A DNA stretch of 64,000 nucleotides, from positions 146,609 to 210,608 of the forward strand of contig JADYYY010000002.1 of NCBI GenBank assembly GCA_020853395.1, read 5' to 3'. Origin of the DNA: Acidobacteriota bacterium. Lineage in GTDB: Bacteria > Acidobacteriota > Vicinamibacteria > Vicinamibacterales > SCN-69-37. A program made the translations under genes and the position numbers. Positions 8,901 to 18,930 of the stretch are shown here, piece after piece (position 1 is the stretch's first letter; the number at the start of each line of letters is the position of its first letter). Under the pieces are notes generated by a model that saw only the letters and a program-made list of their open reading frames with translations, was not told where the DNA came from and searched no databases.

Positions 8901-9437
8901 GTGATGGGCGCATTCCTGTATCGGCTGATGGGCGCGGCCATGCTCGACGCCGGCGCGTACGAAGGCATCGAGAGCGACCGCCGCGCGACGCTCCAGGCCG
9001 GGGTCGTGGTGGTGCTTTCGAGCCTCGCCGCCGGCCTCGGCGCGGGCGGCGTGTACGGACCGCGGCCCGGAACGCTGGCCGCGTTCTCCGCCCTGGCGCT
9101 CGTCACCTGGATCGCGTGGGCGACGCTCGTGCTGCAGATCGGCGGACGATGGCTGCCGGAATCCGGCACGCGCGCCGACGCCGGGCAGTTGCTGCGCACG
9201 ATCGGCTTCGCGGCCGCGCCAGGATTGCTACAGGCGCTGGCCGTCTTCCCTCGCATGGCGTGGCCCGTGTTCCTCGCCGCCTGGTTCTGGATGCTTGCGG
9301 CGATGGTGGTCGCCGTGAAGCACGCGCTCGACTACCGCAGCACGGCGCGCGCCGTCGCCGTGTGCGTCCTCTCCGCCGGGCTGGCGCTCGCGCTCGCGAT
9401 CGTGCTCGGTGTGGTCTTCGGCACGCCAGTCTCCTGA
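8901..9437 (+). CDS. YIP1-like integral membrane protein
   Basis: 178 aa with about five hydrophobic segments (roughly residues 30-50, 60-82, 105-120, 122-142, 152-175). Loop residues ESDRRATLQAG after a short amphipathic N-terminus resemble bacterial Yip1-domain proteins, whose role is unknown. The start is GTG at 8901, directly after the USP stop, or ATG at 8904. The zero-gap arrangement with the USP gene suggests translational coupling. I cannot assign a function. Confidence 0.6.
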   Translation: MMGAFLYRLMGAAMLDAGAYEGIESDRRATLQAGVVVVLSSLAAGLGAGGVYGPRPGTLAAFSALALVTWIAWATLVLQIGGRWLPESGTRADAGQLLRTIGFAAAPGLLQALAVFPRMAWPVFLAAWFWMLAAMVVAVKHALDYRSTARAVAVCVLSAGLALALAIVLGVVFGTPVS

Positions 9438-9559
9438 TCCGGGTCGCAGGCCGTCCGCTGGCCCGGAATATCCCGAGCGTTCCGCGAATTCGGCCGGCGC
9501 CGAGCCGGCTGCCGACGCGCGACGGCCGTGAAGGCCGACCACTCACCGCGTCCGGAGAC

Positions 9560-9575
9560 TGGCATGTCTCCTGCT
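9560..9575 (+). promoter_or_regulatory. possible sigma-54 promoter, conflicting with a start codon
   Basis: TGGCAT-N5-CTGCT, with GG (9561-9562) and GC (9573-9574) 10 nt apart. However, the ATG inside the match (9564) has a well-placed GGAG and looks like the real start of the USP gene. If the promoter is real, translation must begin at ATG 9594 or GTG 9609. Confidence 0.25.
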
Positions 9576-10106
9576 GCTCTGCCGATGAATACCATGCAGG
9601 CACGCGACGTGGGTTCCGGCGCCCTTCCTCCGGCCAACATCCTGGTGCCCACCGATTTCGGCGTGGCCGCGAACCTCGCCCTCGACCACGGTCGAAGCCT
9701 CGCCCGCGCCTACGGCGCCACGCTGCACATCGTGCACGTCATGAAGGACGCATCGACGGCGGCCGTCATCGACGCACCGGCCGCCGAATACGACCGCGCT
9801 GACGCCGATCTCGAACGCCACAATCGCGAGCGGCTGGAGGCGCTGGCGGTCTCGAGCGAGCCGGGTGTGCCGGTGAAGACCGAGATCCTGCGGTCCGCCA
9901 GCCCTGCGTTGGCCATCCTTGGCTACGCGCGACGCGCGGCGGCGGATTTGATCGTGATGGGCACGCACGGCCGCAGCGCGATCAGCGACTTCATCCTCGG
10001 CAGCGTCGCGCAGAAGGTCATCCGCTCGGCGGCGTGCCCGGTCATGACCGTGCGGGCATCCAGCCCCGTCGACCAGCCGACGGAACGGGGCACGCACGTG
10101 TTCTGA
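9564..10106 (+). CDS. universal stress protein (UspA family)
   Basis: 180 aa from ATG 9564, chosen for GGAG 6 nt upstream; GTG 9528 gives 192 aa and lacks a good ribosome site. The USP core begins at PANILVPTDFG and ends with a complete ATP motif, GTHGRS...LGS, followed by VAQKVIRSAACPVMTVR. The extra roughly 25 residues before the core are unusual for a USP. Co-oriented with the SulP gene 109 bp downstream, though a strong GC palindrome separates them. Confidence 0.88.
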   Translation: MSPAALPMNTMQARDVGSGALPPANILVPTDFGVAANLALDHGRSLARAYGATLHIVHVMKDASTAAVIDAPAAEYDRADADLERHNRERLEALAVSSEPGVPVKTEILRSASPALAILGYARRAAADLIVMGTHGRSAISDFILGSVAQKVIRSAACPVMTVRASSPVDQPTERGTHVF

Positions 10107-10115
10107 CGGCAAGGG

Positions 10116-10131
10116 CCGGCGGCGCCGCCGG
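10116..10131 (+). terminator. GC palindrome after USP gene
   Basis: CCGGCGGCGCCGCCGG is a perfect 16-base palindrome beginning 9 nt after the stop codon and followed by TTGT. It is a possible weak intrinsic terminator or attenuator between the USP and SulP genes. Confidence 0.4.
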
Positions 10132-10215
10132 TTGTCGCGAGCTCGGCACGGTCATGACCCGGCGCGTTAAGATCTCGAAAGTCCCTGGCGCTCCGATGCC
10201 CGGGCTTCGACGCCG

Positions 10216-11895
10216 ATGACCTCATCGATTCCGCTCCCCAAGTCCGTTCTTGCGCTCCGGCAGTACGACCTCCACACGTTCCGGCACGATCTCGTCGCCG
10301 GCGTGACGGTGGGTCTGGTCGCGCTGCCGCTCGCGTTGGCATTCGCGATCGCGTCGGGGCTTCCACCCCAGTCCGGAATCTACTGCGCCATCGTCACCGG
10401 GTTCCTGATCTCAGCGTTGGGCGGCTCGCGCGTCCAGATTGGCGGGCCCACCGGCGCCTTCGTGGTCGTCGTCGCCGGCATCGTCGCCACGTACGGGCCG
10501 ATTGGCCTCTTCATGTGCACGATGATGGCCGGCGTCATGCTGATCATCGCGGGACTGACGGGCGTCGGCTCGTTCATCAAGTTCATCCCGCGGCCGGTCA
10601 TCATCGGGTTCACGAACGGCATCGCGGTGCTGATCGCCAGCACGCAAATCAAGGACTTCCTCGGGTTGACGACGGAGGCCAATCCAGGCGAGTTCCTGCA
10701 GCGGATGCGCGAGATCGGCACGCATCTCGGCACGCTGCACCCGACAACGACGGCCGTCGGCGTGGTCACGCTGGTCACGGCGCTGGCGGTGAACCGCTGG
10801 GTGAAGGCCATCCCCGGGACGGTGGCCGCGCTCGTGCTCGGCACCGGGCTGGCGTTCGCGTTCGGGTTGCACGTCGAGACGGTCGGCACGCGGTTCGGCG
10901 GCGTGCCGTCGGGTTTACCGAGCCTGCACGTCCCGCGCTTCGAGCTCTCGCTCGTCTTGACGCTGCTCTCGCCGGCGTTGACGGTCGCGACGCTCGGCGC
11001 GATCGAATCGCTCATGTCGGCCGTCGTTGCCGACCGGATGAGCGGCGATCGGCACAATCCAAACGTCGAGTTGTTCGCGCAGGGCGTCGCCAATGTCATG
11101 TCGCCGCTGTTCGGCGGCCTGCCAGCCACGGGCGCCATCGCCCGGACGGCGACGAACATCCGATCCGGCGCGCGGACGCCGGTGGCCGGGATGATTCACG
11201 CGCTGACGCTGCTCGCCGTGCTGCTGGTGCTCGCGCCGGTCGCCGCGCGCATTCCGATGGCCGTGCTGGCCGGTCTGCTCTTCGTGGTCGCGTGGAACAT
11301 GGGCGAGTGGCACGAGATCCGGCCGCTGCTCCGCCAGACGAAGGCCGACATCGCGGTCTGGGCCGTGACGTTCGGCCTGACGGTTCTGGCCGACCTGACC
11401 GTCGCGGTCGAGGTCGGGATGTTCCTCGCGGCCGCCCTGTTCGTTCGACGCGTCTCGGTCACGACGACGGTCTCGCGCGTCACGCCCGACTACGTGCGGG
11501 AAGGCGTCGTCCACATCCTGCAGGACAAGCCGATTCCCGACTACGTCACGGTGTTCCGCATCCAGGGGCCGCTGCTCTTCGGCACGGCCGACAAGGTGCG
11601 GCGGGTGACCGACCGGACCGCGGAGCTGCCGCCGGTCGTGATCTTCCGCCTGCGCAACATGACGGCGGTCGATGCCACCGGCCTCAAGGCGCTCGAGGAC
11701 GCGGCCCGCGAGCTCCGGACGTCGGGCCGTGTCGCGATTTTCTGCGGTGCGCGGCCGCAGCCGGCTGCCGTGCTCCGCCAGGCGGGTTTCCATGAGCACG
11801 TCGGCACCGAGAACGTGTGTCCGCACATCGCCGCCGCGCTCGAGCGCGCCAGGGTGGTGCACGAGTCGATGAGGACATCCTCGCCTTCGGCCTGA
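10216..11895 (+). CDS. SulP family anion transporter with STAS domain
   Basis: 559 aa inner-membrane transporter of the SLC26/SulP family. The N-terminal motif DLVAGVTVGLVALPLALAFA (about 20-40) and about 12 hydrophobic segments run to residue 410. A C-terminal STAS domain (about 435-550) includes VIFRLRNMTAVDATGLKAL, with the Asp-Ala-Thr-Gly loop of STAS proteins. Substrates in the family include sulfate, bicarbonate and dicarboxylates; residues here do not decide. ATG 10216 is the first codon of the family-like N-terminus. It lies between USP and hsp20 genes, as part of the stress island. Confidence 0.9.
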   Translation: MTSSIPLPKSVLALRQYDLHTFRHDLVAGVTVGLVALPLALAFAIASGLPPQSGIYCAIVTGFLISALGGSRVQIGGPTGAFVVVVAGIVATYGPIGLFMCTMMAGVMLIIAGLTGVGSFIKFIPRPVIIGFTNGIAVLIASTQIKDFLGLTTEANPGEFLQRMREIGTHLGTLHPTTTAVGVVTLVTALAVNRWVKAIPGTVAALVLGTGLAFAFGLHVETVGTRFGGVPSGLPSLHVPRFELSLVLTLLSPALTVATLGAIESLMSAVVADRMSGDRHNPNVELFAQGVANVMSPLFGGLPATGAIARTATNIRSGARTPVAGMIHALTLLAVLLVLAPVAARIPMAVLAGLLFVVAWNMGEWHEIRPLLRQTKADIAVWAVTFGLTVLADLTVAVEVGMFLAAALFVRRVSVTTTVSRVTPDYVREGVVHILQDKPIPDYVTVFRIQGPLLFGTADKVRRVTDRTAELPPVVIFRLRNMTAVDATGLKALEDAARELRTSGRVAIFCGARPQPAAVLRQAGFHEHVGTENVCPHIAAALERARVVHESMRTSSPSA

Positions 11896-11946
11896 AACAT
11901 TCCTGACGCGCCGCAGCGACGGCCGCCCGGCGGTCCGTCGGCCGTC

Positions 11947-11962
11947 AGGCATGCGCCTTGCT
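11947..11962 (+). promoter_or_regulatory. sigma-54 (-24/-12) promoter of hsp20
   Basis: AGGCAT-N5-TTGCT, with GG (11948-11949) and GC (11960-11961) exactly 10 nt apart. The predicted start site, near 11973, leaves an 18-nt leader that holds the AGGAGG ribosome site. An inverted repeat GACGGCC...GGCCGTC (11918-11946) lies immediately upstream and could end SulP transcription. Confidence 0.6.
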
Positions 11963-11990
11963 CTCTGACGCGTGTGTGCAAGGAGGCAAC

Positions 11991-12440
11991 ATGAACCTGA
12001 CCAGATTCGATCCATTCCGTGAGCTCGACCTGTTGACCACCCGTCTCAACCGGATGCTGGGGCCGACCTTTCCGCAGAGCGGCGTGCTCGACGAGAGCAT
12101 GCGGTTCGGCGACTGGTCGCCCGCCATGGACGTGGAGGAAACCGAGAAGGAGTACGTGGTGAAGGCCGACCTTCCTGCCATCCCGAAGGAGGACGTGAAG
12201 GTTCGTGTGGAAGACGGCGTGCTCACCGTCGAAGGTGAACGCAAGCAGGAGAAGGAAGAGAAAGGCAAGAAGTACCATCGCACCGAGCGGAGCTACGGCA
12301 AGTTCGTGCGTCGGCTGGCGTTGCCGAGCGACGTCGACCAGCAGCAGATCGCGGCGGAGTGCAAGGACGGCGTGCTGCTCGTCCGGCTGCCGAAGAAAGT
12401 GGCCGCGGCGCCCAAGGCCGTCGACGTCAAGATCGCGTGA
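11991..12440 (+). CDS. Hsp20 / alpha-crystallin small heat-shock protein
   Basis: 149 aa ATP-independent holdase. N-terminal arm NLTRFDPFRELDLLTTRLNRM; alpha-crystallin domain from about residue 40 (DWSPAMDVEETEKEYVVKADLP) to the end, with GVLTVEGERK and the terminal strand GVLLVRLPKK. ATG 11991 has AGGAGG 4 nt upstream, the strongest ribosome site in the region. It is preceded by a sigma-54-like promoter and followed 13 nt after the stop by a strong hairpin, so it is probably monocistronic. The next gene encodes a sigma-54 activator. Confidence 0.95.
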   Translation: MNLTRFDPFRELDLLTTRLNRMLGPTFPQSGVLDESMRFGDWSPAMDVEETEKEYVVKADLPAIPKEDVKVRVEDGVLTVEGERKQEKEEKGKKYHRTERSYGKFVRRLALPSDVDQQQIAAECKDGVLLVRLPKKVAAAPKAVDVKIA

Positions 12441-12452
12441 ACGACGCTCGAA

Positions 12453-12473
12453 GGGGGGACGGCCAGTCCCCCC
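12453..12473 (+). terminator. intrinsic terminator after hsp20
   Basis: Perfect 8-bp stem GGGGGGAC / GTCCCCCC with a 5-nt loop (GGCCA), 13 nt downstream of the hsp20 stop and followed by a pyrimidine-rich tract. Confidence 0.65.
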
Positions 12474-12595
12474 TCCCCCTCCGTTCCCCGCCCGCTCCCT
12501 CCCACGACTGCCGTTTCTCCCTCCAATCGATGTAGGCTTGCAGGGCAAGATGCGCCGAGCGCGTCGCATGGTTCGCGCTGGTGGACAAGGACGGC

Positions 12596-13960
<1,365 letters not shown>

Positions 13961-14004
13961 CGCGCCGGCGCAGGCCAGCGCGCACGGCGGCCGACGACGC
14001 GCGA

Positions 14005-15483
14005 TCAATCCGCCAGCGGCAGGCTGAGCCGGATCGTGGTGCCGTCGGGACCGGATTCCAGGATCTCGACCGTGCCGCGGTGCGATTCGGCGATGCGGCG
14101 CACCGTCGGCAGGCCCAGGCCGGTGCCTCGGCTCTTGGTCGTGAAGAAGGGCGTGAACACCCGCTCGCGGTTCTCCGGCGGGATGCCGGGGCCGTGATCG
14201 ATGACGTCGATGTGCAGCCGGCCGTCGGAGGTCGTCGTGCGGAGCGTGAGATCGCCGCGCCCACGCATCGCATGGCCGGCGTTGATCAGCAGGTTCTGCA
14301 GCGCGATCTTCATCAACTGGGGATCCGCCAGCACGGTGCCGGCCGTGGGCTCCACGTGGATGTTCAACTGCTGCGCCTGCGGGTCGCTCCTGAAGAACGC
14401 CAGGGCGCCCTGGAGCAGGTCGCCGACGTCGATCGCCTGCACCACCGGCTGGGGCGGCCTGGCGAACAGCAGCATGTCGCTCATGAGCTTGTTCAGCACG
14501 TCGACGCGCTGCAGCACTTCCTTGACGACCTGCTGCTCCTCGCCGCCGGGCGGCAGGTAGGTCGCGAGCATCTGGACGGCGCCGCTCACGGCGGCCAGCG
14601 GGTTCTTCACTTCGTGCGCGAGCACGGCGGCGAGCTCGCCGACGCGCGCGAGGCCGGACTCCTGCCGCAGCTTCATCTCCATCGCCACGCGATCCGTCAG
14701 GTCGCGCACGATGCCGGTGAACTTGCTCTCGCCGTCGATGATGGCCTCGCCCACCGAGAGGTGAATCGGGAAGGTCGATCCATCGCGCCGGCGGCCGGTC
14801 ACCTCTCGGCCGATGCCGATGATGCGCGGCTGCCGGGTCCGGAGGTAGCGCGCCATGTAGGCGTCGTGCTCCAACGCGTAGGGCTCCGGCATCAGCATCG
14901 ACACGTTGCGGCCAATCACGTCGTCGGCGCGGTAGCCGAACAACCGCTCCGCGCCAGGGTTGAACGACTCGATGCGGCCCCTCCGATCGCAGACGACGAT
15001 ACCGTCGACGGCCGATTCGATGATGGCGCGCCACCGCGCCTCGCTCGCGCGCATGGCGCGGGCCGCGCGGCGTTCGTCGCTGATGTCGCGCACGATGACG
15101 GCGACGCCGGCCGGCGCGCCGCCGGCGGCAGGCAGCCGCGACAACGAGACGGCGACCTGGACCGCCGCGCCCCGCCGCGTGAGATGCACGGTCTCGAGCG
15201 AGATCTCGGGGCGCCGCGCTGAGAGCTGATCGAGCACCCGCTCGTGCTCGGCTCGATGAGCGTCGGGCACGAGCATCGTGAAGGGCTGGCCGATGACCTC
15301 CGCGGCGCCGAATCCGTACGTCCCGATGGCGCCCTGGCTCCAGCGCGCGATGCGACGGTCGGCGTCGAGCGTCAGAATCGCGTCCTCCGAGTAGGCGAGG
15401 ACGGCGGCAAGGAGCGGGTGCGTCTCAGCGGTCGCGGTGGTCTCCGACAAGTCGCTCACGGACGAGAATGATACCGCCGGCAC
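14005..15483 (-). CDS. PAS-domain sensor histidine kinase (NtrB-like)
   Basis: 492 aa soluble kinase with no membrane segment. Two PAS domains (about 20-135 and 145-265; the second with GYRADDVIGRNVSMLMP and a PAC-like IVRDLTDR end) precede the HisKA H-box AHEVKNPLAAV with His290, and an HATPase_c domain (N-box NLLINAGHAM, DHGPGIP, TGLGLPTV). NtrB-like layout; cytoplasmic PAS domains suggest sensing of redox, oxygen or small ligands, but no cofactor residue can be claimed. The start is a GTG at 15483 without a clear ribosome site, so it is uncertain. It probably phosphorylates the convergent NtrC-type regulator. Confidence 0.9.
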   Translation of the reverse strand: MPAVSFSSVSDLSETTATAETHPLLAAVLAYSEDAILTLDADRRIARWSQGAIGTYGFGAAEVIGQPFTMLVPDAHRAEHERVLDQLSARRPEISLETVHLTRRGAAVQVAVSLSRLPAAGGAPAGVAVIVRDISDERRAARAMRASEARWRAIIESAVDGIVVCDRRGRIESFNPGAERLFGYRADDVIGRNVSMLMPEPYALEHDAYMARYLRTRQPRIIGIGREVTGRRRDGSTFPIHLSVGEAIIDGESKFTGIVRDLTDRVAMEMKLRQESGLARVGELAAVLAHEVKNPLAAVSGAVQMLATYLPPGGEEQQVVKEVLQRVDVLNKLMSDMLLFARPPQPVVQAIDVGDLLQGALAFFRSDPQAQQLNIHVEPTAGTVLADPQLMKIALQNLLINAGHAMRGRGDLTLRTTTSDGRLHIDVIDHGPGIPPENRERVFTPFFTTKSRGTGLGLPTVRRIAESHRGTVEILESGPDGTTIRLSLPLAD

Positions 15484-15544
15484 TCTGAGAAGGGCGCGGC
15501 GGCGAGACGCCCCTCGCGTTCGAGGGCGATCCCGTTGTATATCT

Positions 15545-15564
15545 GGCGCGCGTGTGAGCGCGCC
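15545..15564 (+). other. hairpin in leader of the third USP gene
   Basis: GGCGCGC / GCGCGCC with a 6-nt loop (GTGTGA), 60 nt upstream of the USP start in the divergent region between kinase and USP genes. It may be a leader structure or terminator-like element. No sigma-54 match was found in this region. Confidence 0.3.
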
Positions 15565-15623
15565 GCTGAGGACGCGTCCGCGATCTCATTCCGAGACCGC
15601 GGCAGCGGCGACGAGGTATCTCG

Positions 15624-16124
15624 ATGGCGAAGATTCGCACGATTCTGGTTCCCACGGACTTCAGCGATGCGTCGGCCGCGGCGTTCAAGTACGCCGGCAA
15701 TCTCGCGGCCGGTTTGAAGTGCCGCCTCCACGTCCTGCACGTCGTGGCCAACCCGTTCATCTCGGATCCCTGGGGAGCGGAGGCCTTTGCGCTGCGGATC
15801 GCCGACATGCTGGCCCAGTCGGAGGAGTCCGCCAAGAAGCAGCTCAAGGCGCTCGTCCCGACATCCGGCCCGCTCGCGGGCCGCGTCCGGACCTCGACCG
15901 CCCGCGGAGGCGCCGTCGAGGAGATCCTCGACTACGTCAAGCGGCATCCCGTCGACATGATCGTCATGGGCACGCACGGACGCGGCCTGGCTGGCCGGTG
16001 GCTGCTCGGGAGCGTCGCCGATCGCGTGGTCCGCCACTCCCCCGTTCCAGTGCTCACGGTGCCGGCGGCAGGTACTGCATCGCGACCGGCGGCTGCCCGG
16101 CGCTCGTCGCCGAAGACCGACTAG
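15624..16124 (+). CDS. universal stress protein (UspA family)
   Basis: 166 aa single USP domain. MAKIRTILVPTDFSDASAAAFKYA is a canonical start and GTHGRGLAGRWLLGS the full ATP-binding pattern, followed by VADRVVRHSPVPVLTV. GAGG lies upstream of ATG 15624. It is divergent from the histidine kinase and convergent with the GNAT/acyl-CoA synthetase gene (10 bp gap). Unlike the first USP gene, hsp20 and the diheme cytochrome, its upstream region shows no -24/-12 element. Confidence 0.93.
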   Translation: MAKIRTILVPTDFSDASAAAFKYAGNLAAGLKCRLHVLHVVANPFISDPWGAEAFALRIADMLAQSEESAKKQLKALVPTSGPLAGRVRTSTARGGAVEEILDYVKRHPVDMIVMGTHGRGLAGRWLLGSVADRVVRHSPVPVLTVPAAGTASRPAAARRSSPKTD

Positions 16125-16134
16125 CGCCAGCGCC

Positions 16135-18843
16135 TCACGCGCCGGCCACGGCGGCCACGCGGATTCGCGCATCCACCACGCGGCAGCCCTGCCCGTCTGG
16201 CAGAACGAGCACCGGGTTGAGGTCGAGCTCCGCGATCTCGGGCACCGCCTCGGCCAGGAGCGACACCCTGGCGACGAGCTCCTCGACGGCGGCACGGTCG
16301 GCTGCCGGCCGGCCGCGGTAGCCCGCCAGCAGACGACCGGCCCGCGTCTCGTCCACGAGCGAGGCGACGTCCCGATCCGTCAGCGGCGATAGCCGGAACT
16401 GGACGTCGCCGAGCACCTCGACGCTCGTGCCCCCCAGACCGAAGCCGACGAGCGGGCCGAACAGCGGATCGCGAATCATCCCCACGATGGTCTCGACGCC
16501 TTGCTCGATCATCGGCTGGAGCACGACGCCCTCGAATTGCAGGCCGTGCGCCCGAGCCCGTCCGGCCAACGTCTCGAACGCGGTCGCCACGTCCTCAACC
16601 GAAGCGAGATTCGTGATCACGCCGCCGACCTCGGTCTTGTGGACGACGCCGACCGCGCTCATCTTCGCGACGAGCGGCAGGCCGAGCGTCACGGCCTGCG
16701 CTCGCGCCTCCTCCGCCGTGTGCGCGAGCACGGTCGCGATCATCGGAATGCCCGCCGCGCGCGCCACCGTTCGCATCTCGTCCTGAGACAACCATCCGGC
16801 ACCGCGACCGGCGGCCGCGTCACGGCACACGGCTCGCGCCGTCTGCCGATCGAGATCCGGGTAGTCCCAGAACACGCCGGGTGGCGCCTGGCGCCAGGCG
16901 GCGTACGCGGCGACCTTGCCGAGCGCGCGCGCCGCGTTCTCCGGAAACACGTAGAGCGGGATACGCTCGTCGCCGGCGCGCAGGGCCGGCTTGGGTCCGG
17001 CCGCCATGACGCAAGCGACCACCGGCCTGGCGGCGCCTTCCTTCGACCTGGCCTCGATCACGCCGGCTTCGATGGCGGCCAGAACGGCCGGCATCGACGA
17101 CTCGTCGAGCGACGTGTAGAGCACGAGCAAGGCGTCGACGTCGGGGCTCGTCAGCATCGTCTCGACCGCGCGCCGGTACTCGTCGGCACCGGCTGTCGCG
17201 ATCATGTCGACCGGATTCGAGATGCCCGCCTCGGGAGGAAGGAACGCGCGGAACACCTCGCGGGTCGCGGCGCCGAGCTCCGGCACCGTCAGGCCTGCCG
17301 CGGTGCAGGCATCGGCCGCGAGGATACCGGGGCCGCCCGCGTTCGTCACGATGCCGACGCGCGGTCCGGCAGGAAGCGGCTGCGCCTCGAGGCACGTCGC
17401 GATATCGAGCAAATCGTCCGTGGTCTCGGCCCGAATCACCCCGGTCTGCCGGAAGAGCGCCGTGACAGCCGCGTCGTTGGCCGCCAGCGCAGCGGTATGA
17501 CTGCCGGCCGCGCGCGAACCGGCCAACGTGCGCCCGGCCTTGACGGCGACGATGGGCTTGCGGCGCGAGACGCGGCGGGCGATCCGGCCGAACCGCTGCG
17601 GGTTGCCGAACGACTCGAGGTACAACGCGATCACCGACGTCTCGGGATCCGCCTCCCAATACTGCAGCAGGTCGTTGCCCGAGATGTCGGCCTTGTTGCC
17701 GACGCTGACGAACGTCGAGAGGCCGAGCTGCCGTTCGGCGGCGAGCGCCAGGACGATCACCCCGAGGGCGCCGCTCTGGGACAGCAGGGCGAGGCGGCCG
17801 GCCGGCGGAAAGAGCGGCGAGAACGACGCGTTGAGCGAGACGTCGGGGCGCGCGTTCATGATGCCCATGCAGTTCGGGCCGACCATGCGCATGCCGTAGC
17901 CGCGGACCTGGTCGAGCAACGCCGCCTGGCGGCGGCGGCCCTCGGCGCCGGCTTCCGCGAAGCCGGCGCTGATGACGACCAGCCCCTTCACCCCTGCTGC
18001 CGCGCACTCGTCCACGACCGACGGCACCGACGTGTACGGCACCGCGATGATCGCAACGTCCACTGGCGCGCCGATGTCGCCGATCGACGTGTGGGCGCGC
18101 ATGCCGGCGACGGCGTCGGCCGATCGGGCGATCGGGTACGTCGATCCCTTGAAGCCGCCGCGCACAATCGCGTCGAACACCCGGCGGCCGATCGACGACG
18201 GGCTGCGGGAGACGCCGATCACCGCGACACTCCGGGGACACAGCACGCGGCGCATCGACGCCGACGTGGCGACGCGCTCGCGTTCCTCGGCCGCCCAGAC
18301 GGCCGCCGCGGTCGGAACGAGCGTCAGCTCGACGAGCACGCGGTCCGGCTCGGCGACGGCGCGCTGTTCGAAGCCCGATTGCCGGAAGACGTCGAGCATC
18401 GCGAGGTTCTGTGGCGGCACGGCCGCGCGAAAGACGTGGATCCCGTGACGGGCGGCGTCGACGATCAGCCGCTCGAGCAGCGCCGTGGCGAGCCCGAGCC
18501 CCTGTGCCGCTTCGTCCACGGCGAAGGCCACCTCCGCCGAGGCATCCGAGAGCCGGACGTACGAACCGACACCGATGATCGCCGGCGCATGCGCCACGGT
18601 CCGCCGTGCCACGAGCGTGAACGCCTGATCGGGTGGTCGGCCATCGGGCTCTGGCCGCAGGCCGGCCGCTCGCGAGAAGCGCGCGAGCAGCGCTGGATCG
18701 TGGAAGCCTGAAAGGAAGGCCGTCAGCGCTTCGGCGTCGGCGGCGTCCGCAGGGCGGATCGCCGCCACCGTGCCGTCGCGCAGCACCACACGTCCCGTAC
18801 GATCGTCCTCGACTGGCAAATGCAGCGGCGCCACGGATCGCAT
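16135..18843 (-). CDS. GNAT acetyltransferase fused to ADP-forming acyl-CoA synthetase
   Basis: 902 aa. An N-terminal GNAT domain (about 20-165; VAFAVDEAAQGLGLATALLE is the acetyl-CoA loop) is followed by a CoA-binding Rossmann domain (about 180-280, VAVIGVSRSPSSIGRR), succinyl-CoA-ligase-like domains (to about 640) and an ATP-grasp domain (about 670-900). His449 in GSHTAALA matches the phospho-His of ADP-forming acetyl-CoA synthetases. Two roles are possible: protein lysine acetylation (Pat-like) or ATP production from acyl-CoA. PatZ-type enzymes carry GNAT at the C-terminus; here it is N-terminal. The start at 18843 has GAGG 8 nt upstream. It is flanked by USP and cytochrome genes. Confidence 0.9.
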   Translation of the reverse strand: MRSVAPLHLPVEDDRTGRVVLRDGTVAAIRPADAADAEALTAFLSGFHDPALLARFSRAAGLRPEPDGRPPDQAFTLVARRTVAHAPAIIGVGSYVRLSDASAEVAFAVDEAAQGLGLATALLERLIVDAARHGIHVFRAAVPPQNLAMLDVFRQSGFEQRAVAEPDRVLVELTLVPTAAAVWAAEERERVATSASMRRVLCPRSVAVIGVSRSPSSIGRRVFDAIVRGGFKGSTYPIARSADAVAGMRAHTSIGDIGAPVDVAIIAVPYTSVPSVVDECAAAGVKGLVVISAGFAEAGAEGRRRQAALLDQVRGYGMRMVGPNCMGIMNARPDVSLNASFSPLFPPAGRLALLSQSGALGVIVLALAAERQLGLSTFVSVGNKADISGNDLLQYWEADPETSVIALYLESFGNPQRFGRIARRVSRRKPIVAVKAGRTLAGSRAAGSHTAALAANDAAVTALFRQTGVIRAETTDDLLDIATCLEAQPLPAGPRVGIVTNAGGPGILAADACTAAGLTVPELGAATREVFRAFLPPEAGISNPVDMIATAGADEYRRAVETMLTSPDVDALLVLYTSLDESSMPAVLAAIEAGVIEARSKEGAARPVVACVMAAGPKPALRAGDERIPLYVFPENAARALGKVAAYAAWRQAPPGVFWDYPDLDRQTARAVCRDAAAGRGAGWLSQDEMRTVARAAGIPMIATVLAHTAEEARAQAVTLGLPLVAKMSAVGVVHKTEVGGVITNLASVEDVATAFETLAGRARAHGLQFEGVVLQPMIEQGVETIVGMIRDPLFGPLVGFGLGGTSVEVLGDVQFRLSPLTDRDVASLVDETRAGRLLAGYRGRPAADRAAVEELVARVSLLAEAVPEIAELDLNPVLVLPDGQGCRVVDARIRVAAVAGA

Positions 18844-18873
18844 GCGTCGAACCTCGCAGTCAGCGTACACAAC

Positions 18874-18930
18874 AAGGGCAAAGGGCAAAGGGCAGAGGGC
18901 AAAGGGCAGAGGTAAAGGGCGGAGGGGAAA
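18874..18930 (+). repeat. left arm of inverted heptad repeat, G-rich on plus strand
   Basis: Tandem heptamer GGGCAAA/GGGCAGA with GGG runs at exact 7-nt spacing (18876, 18883, 18890, 18897, 18904), then GGTAAAGGGCGGAGGGG. The reverse complement of 19461-19517 matches it at 53 of 57 positions by eye. Four GGG runs with 4-nt loops satisfy a G-quadruplex pattern. It sits 30 bp upstream of the GNAT/acyl-CoA synthetase start codon. Confidence 0.85.

Noticed and set aside
10149-10163. Sigma-54 promoter for the SulP gene
   Set aside because: GG-N10-GC spacing is met but the elements read CGGTCA and CGGC, too poor to claim.
11918-11946. CIRCE element before hsp20
   Set aside because: The inverted repeat GACGGCC...GGCCGTC is GC-rich and unlike the TTAGCACTC-N9-GAGTGCTAA element; it more likely ends SulP transcription.
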